The notes under the pieces were generated by a model. It saw only the letters and a list, made by a program, of their open reading frames with translations, did no database searches and was not told the DNA's origin. The position numbers and the translations under genes are program-made. Of a stretch of 64,000 bases of DNA, positions 61,884 to 64,000 are shown piece by piece; position 1 is the stretch's first letter; each line of letters starts with the position of its first letter. The stretch spans positions 14,085,201 through 14,149,200 of the forward strand of contig OX621257.1 of the NCBI GenBank assembly GCA_951640165.1, read 5' to 3'. The DNA comes from Pseudoips prasinana. Its lineage: Eukaryota > Arthropoda > Insecta > Lepidoptera > Nolidae.

Positions 61884-64000
61884 AAGTTAATCCAGCATCT
61901 TAGCATCAGTGCCGAGAATTATACTTCCTGTTGGGACATAATTACTCACCGTTACGACAACAAAAGACTTTTATTTACATCTTATGTAAATACTCTACTA
62001 AACCAATCTAACATTCAACAAGCAAATGCCGCCAGTATACGAAAACTTCATGACGTCATGCTAGAGTGTCTGAACGGATTGACAAACATCGGATTAGATA
62101 TTACACAATGGGATCCGCTGGTAGTACATCTTTTGTCACAGAAACTGGATAGCGTTACGTATAACGAATATATAAAAGATCTTAAAGAGCCGAGAGGTTT
62201 TCCCGACCTACAAGAATTTTCAAAGTTTCTGGAATCCAAGTTCATGGCACTGGAGGCTACACAAAAAGGTAGTCCAAAATCTTTCAGTCCGGAGAAGAAT
62301 AACATGTTAGAAAAACATAACAAAAATAGTTACGAAAATCGCAGTAACAATAACTATAATAAATATAATGCACAAAGGTCATCGTACTTTAACAACTCAT
62401 ACAAATCACACAAAACCTTCTTGACAACAGCAAAAAATTGCCCGATTTGCAAAACTGACCATGTTTTGATGAAATGCGAAAAGTTCTTGGCTATGACAGA
62501 AAAGGGGCGCCGAGACTGCGTTCGGAATTTGCGTGTTTGCAAAAATTGTTTGTACAGTCACGGCGAAAAACAATGTACGTCAATGAAAACATGTAGGATA
62601 TGTCATAAGCTTCATCATACTTTGCTGCATGAAACAATGGAACAACCTGGTAATTCGCAATCTACCCCATCGACAAGTACCTCTGCGCGAGGGGTGAACA
62701 ACATTACTAACGAGGGCATGGAAGTTTTGTTAACAACTGTACTGCTCAAGGTAAAAACAATCGATGGCGAGTATATCTACTTAAGAGGTTTGCTAGATCA
62801 AGGCTCACAAGTAAGTCTTATAACTGAAAATGCCGCCCAGCGCTTGAGGTTACCGCGACAACAAGTGAGTGCCATAGTGTCGGGTGTCGGATCACTAAGC
62901 GGAAGTTGTAAAGGCTCGTTGAACATAGAATGTAAGTCAATACATTCGGATTATACATTTAACTTACAACCACTCGTTATGAAGAAACTGGTTAACAATT
63001 TACCATCGACATCATTTTCAGTAGAAAGCTGGACTTATCTACAAAATATAAATTTAGCCGATCCTAACTTTAATACGTCCGGGCCAATCGATATGCTTTT
63101 GAGTGCGCAAGTATATTCGGAAATAATTTTAGATGGAATTATAAGATGTAATAGTACATATCCGGTGGCTCAACAAACTAGACTCGGTTGGATTTTAAGC
63201 GGCAACGTGAAAACTTTTAATTGTTGTGTCACACTTAACGACATAGAAAACATATCACGATTCTGGGAAACTGAAGAGATTTCGGACCCTTCTTCGTTAA
63301 ATACAGAAGAACAACATTGCGAAGAATATTATCGTGCGACAACTACTAGACGGACAGATGGAAGATATGTGGTAAAACTGCCTATCAAACCGAATGCTGT
63401 ATCCCGTCTACCGGTTAACAAGCAACCCGTACTCGCTCAGTTTCTACAACTTGAGAAGAAATTGCTTAAGAACCGGGAACTTAGCAAGGAATACCAACGT
63501 TTCATAAACGAGTACATATCCATGGATCATATGAAACCTATGACGTCAGAGGCTGAGGGTCGCGTTTATCTACCCCATCACGGTGTGTGGCGGGAAGAAT
63601 CAACTACAACTAAACTAAGAGTTGTATTCAACGCATCCTACCGAGCTAACAACAGCCATAGCCTTAATGACTGCATGTATACGGGTCCAAACTTACAAAA
63701 AGACATGTTAACTTTATTAATTAACTGGCGGACCTATAGATATGTTTTCACGGCTGATATAGAAAAAATGTATCGGCAAATATGGCTTGACGAACAACAG
63801 TGTAACATACAAACTGTATTTTGGAGATTTTCCCCACGGGACAAACTGCAAGAGTGGAAATTGTGTACCCTAAGTTATGGGATGAACTGTGCTCCCTACC
63901 TCGCAATGAGAACTTTACATCAACTCGCGAAAGATGAGAGTAAACGATATCCTGAAGCAGCAAAGGTCCTTCAGAACTATATGTATATGGACGATTTAGT
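61884..64000 (+). CDS. BEL/Pao polyprotein continuation: gag end, protease, reverse transcriptase
   Basis: Open for 705 codons to the window end, continuing the frame after the TAG. In order: gag remainder, Cys/His knuckles (CPICKTDHVLMKC at ~62440, CKNCLYSHGEKQC and CRICHKLHH at ~62540-62620), retroviral-type aspartic protease with LLDQGSQVSLI (~62790; the usual DTG/DSG appears as DQGS), a linker, and RT with TTTKLRVVFNAS, FTADIEKMYRQI (catalytic Asp of motif A), LSYGMNCAPYLA and YMYMDDLV at the very end (MDD). It lacks its own ATG next to the stop, so it reads as the rest of a once continuous gag-pol ORF. Integrase is not reached. Confidence 0.85.

Larger units (their letters stand above)
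60487..64000 (+). mobile_element. BEL/Pao LTR retrotransposon, 5' part
   Basis: 5' LTR (60487-60704), primer-binding region, gag with frameshift and stop, protease, and RT up to the window end. Inserted 88 bp after the last visible gene 3 exon, in the same orientation. The 3' part and 3' LTR are outside the window. Confidence 0.88.

Overview
This window looks like nuclear DNA of a moth or butterfly (Lepidoptera). I infer this from intron-rich secreted serine-protease-like genes embedded in the transposon mix typical of lepidopteran genomes: Helitrons with CTAG/CTAA ends behind a GC hairpin, several tRNA-headed SINE families, RTE and Jockey/CR1-type LINE 3' ends, hairpin MITEs, a mariner-type element, and Gypsy and BEL/Pao retrotransposons. 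No database search was possible; all names rest on motifs seen in the sequence.

Host genes. Three paralogous genes lie head to tail on the + strand. Gene 1 (about 3835 to 26053, possibly to 29422), gene 2 (36237 to 46549) and gene 3 (starts 56661, continues past the window) each encode a signal peptide, a propeptide, an R-I-[LI] activation-like site and a chymotrypsin-fold domain. The domain is catalytically dead: His57 is Ala in all three, and in genes 1 and 2 Ser195 is His and Gly193 is Asn, while Asp102 remains. Exon lengths and phases match almost exactly between genes 1 and 2 (152, 80/83, 218, 168, 177/159, 173, 78 nt), which confirms the models. Gene 3 has the 152- and 83-nt exons fused into one 235-nt exon. 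The C-terminal tails differ completely: gene 2 ends with one 193-nt exon, gene 1 with a series of tandemly duplicated 30-33-nt microexons, each encoding one copy of a Q/P-rich decapeptide.

Region by region. 1-3834: AT-rich intergenic DNA with a ~139-bp tandem repeat carrying two CTCF-like motifs, a foldback repeat and a LINE 3' end. 3835-29422: gene 1, introns full of SINEs, MITEs, Helitrons and LINE fragments, plus a decayed Gypsy element downstream of the first terminal exon. 29423-36236: intergenic repeats, including a ~2.2-kb tandem array of ~274-bp Helitron-derived units. 36237-46549: gene 2, with a 2,024-bp mariner-type element with 624-bp inverted repeats in intron 2. 46550-56660: intergenic, with two LINEs (one nested in an older repeat), SINEs and MITEs. 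56661-64000: 5' half of gene 3, then a BEL/Pao retrotransposon (5' LTR, gag with a frameshift and a stop codon, protease, start of RT) that runs off the window.

The three genes are best read as a local family of secreted pseudo-proteases whose N-terminal propeptides, a long charged loop before the former active-site serine, and C-terminal tails vary from copy to copy. Their ligand or pathway cannot be read from the sequence.
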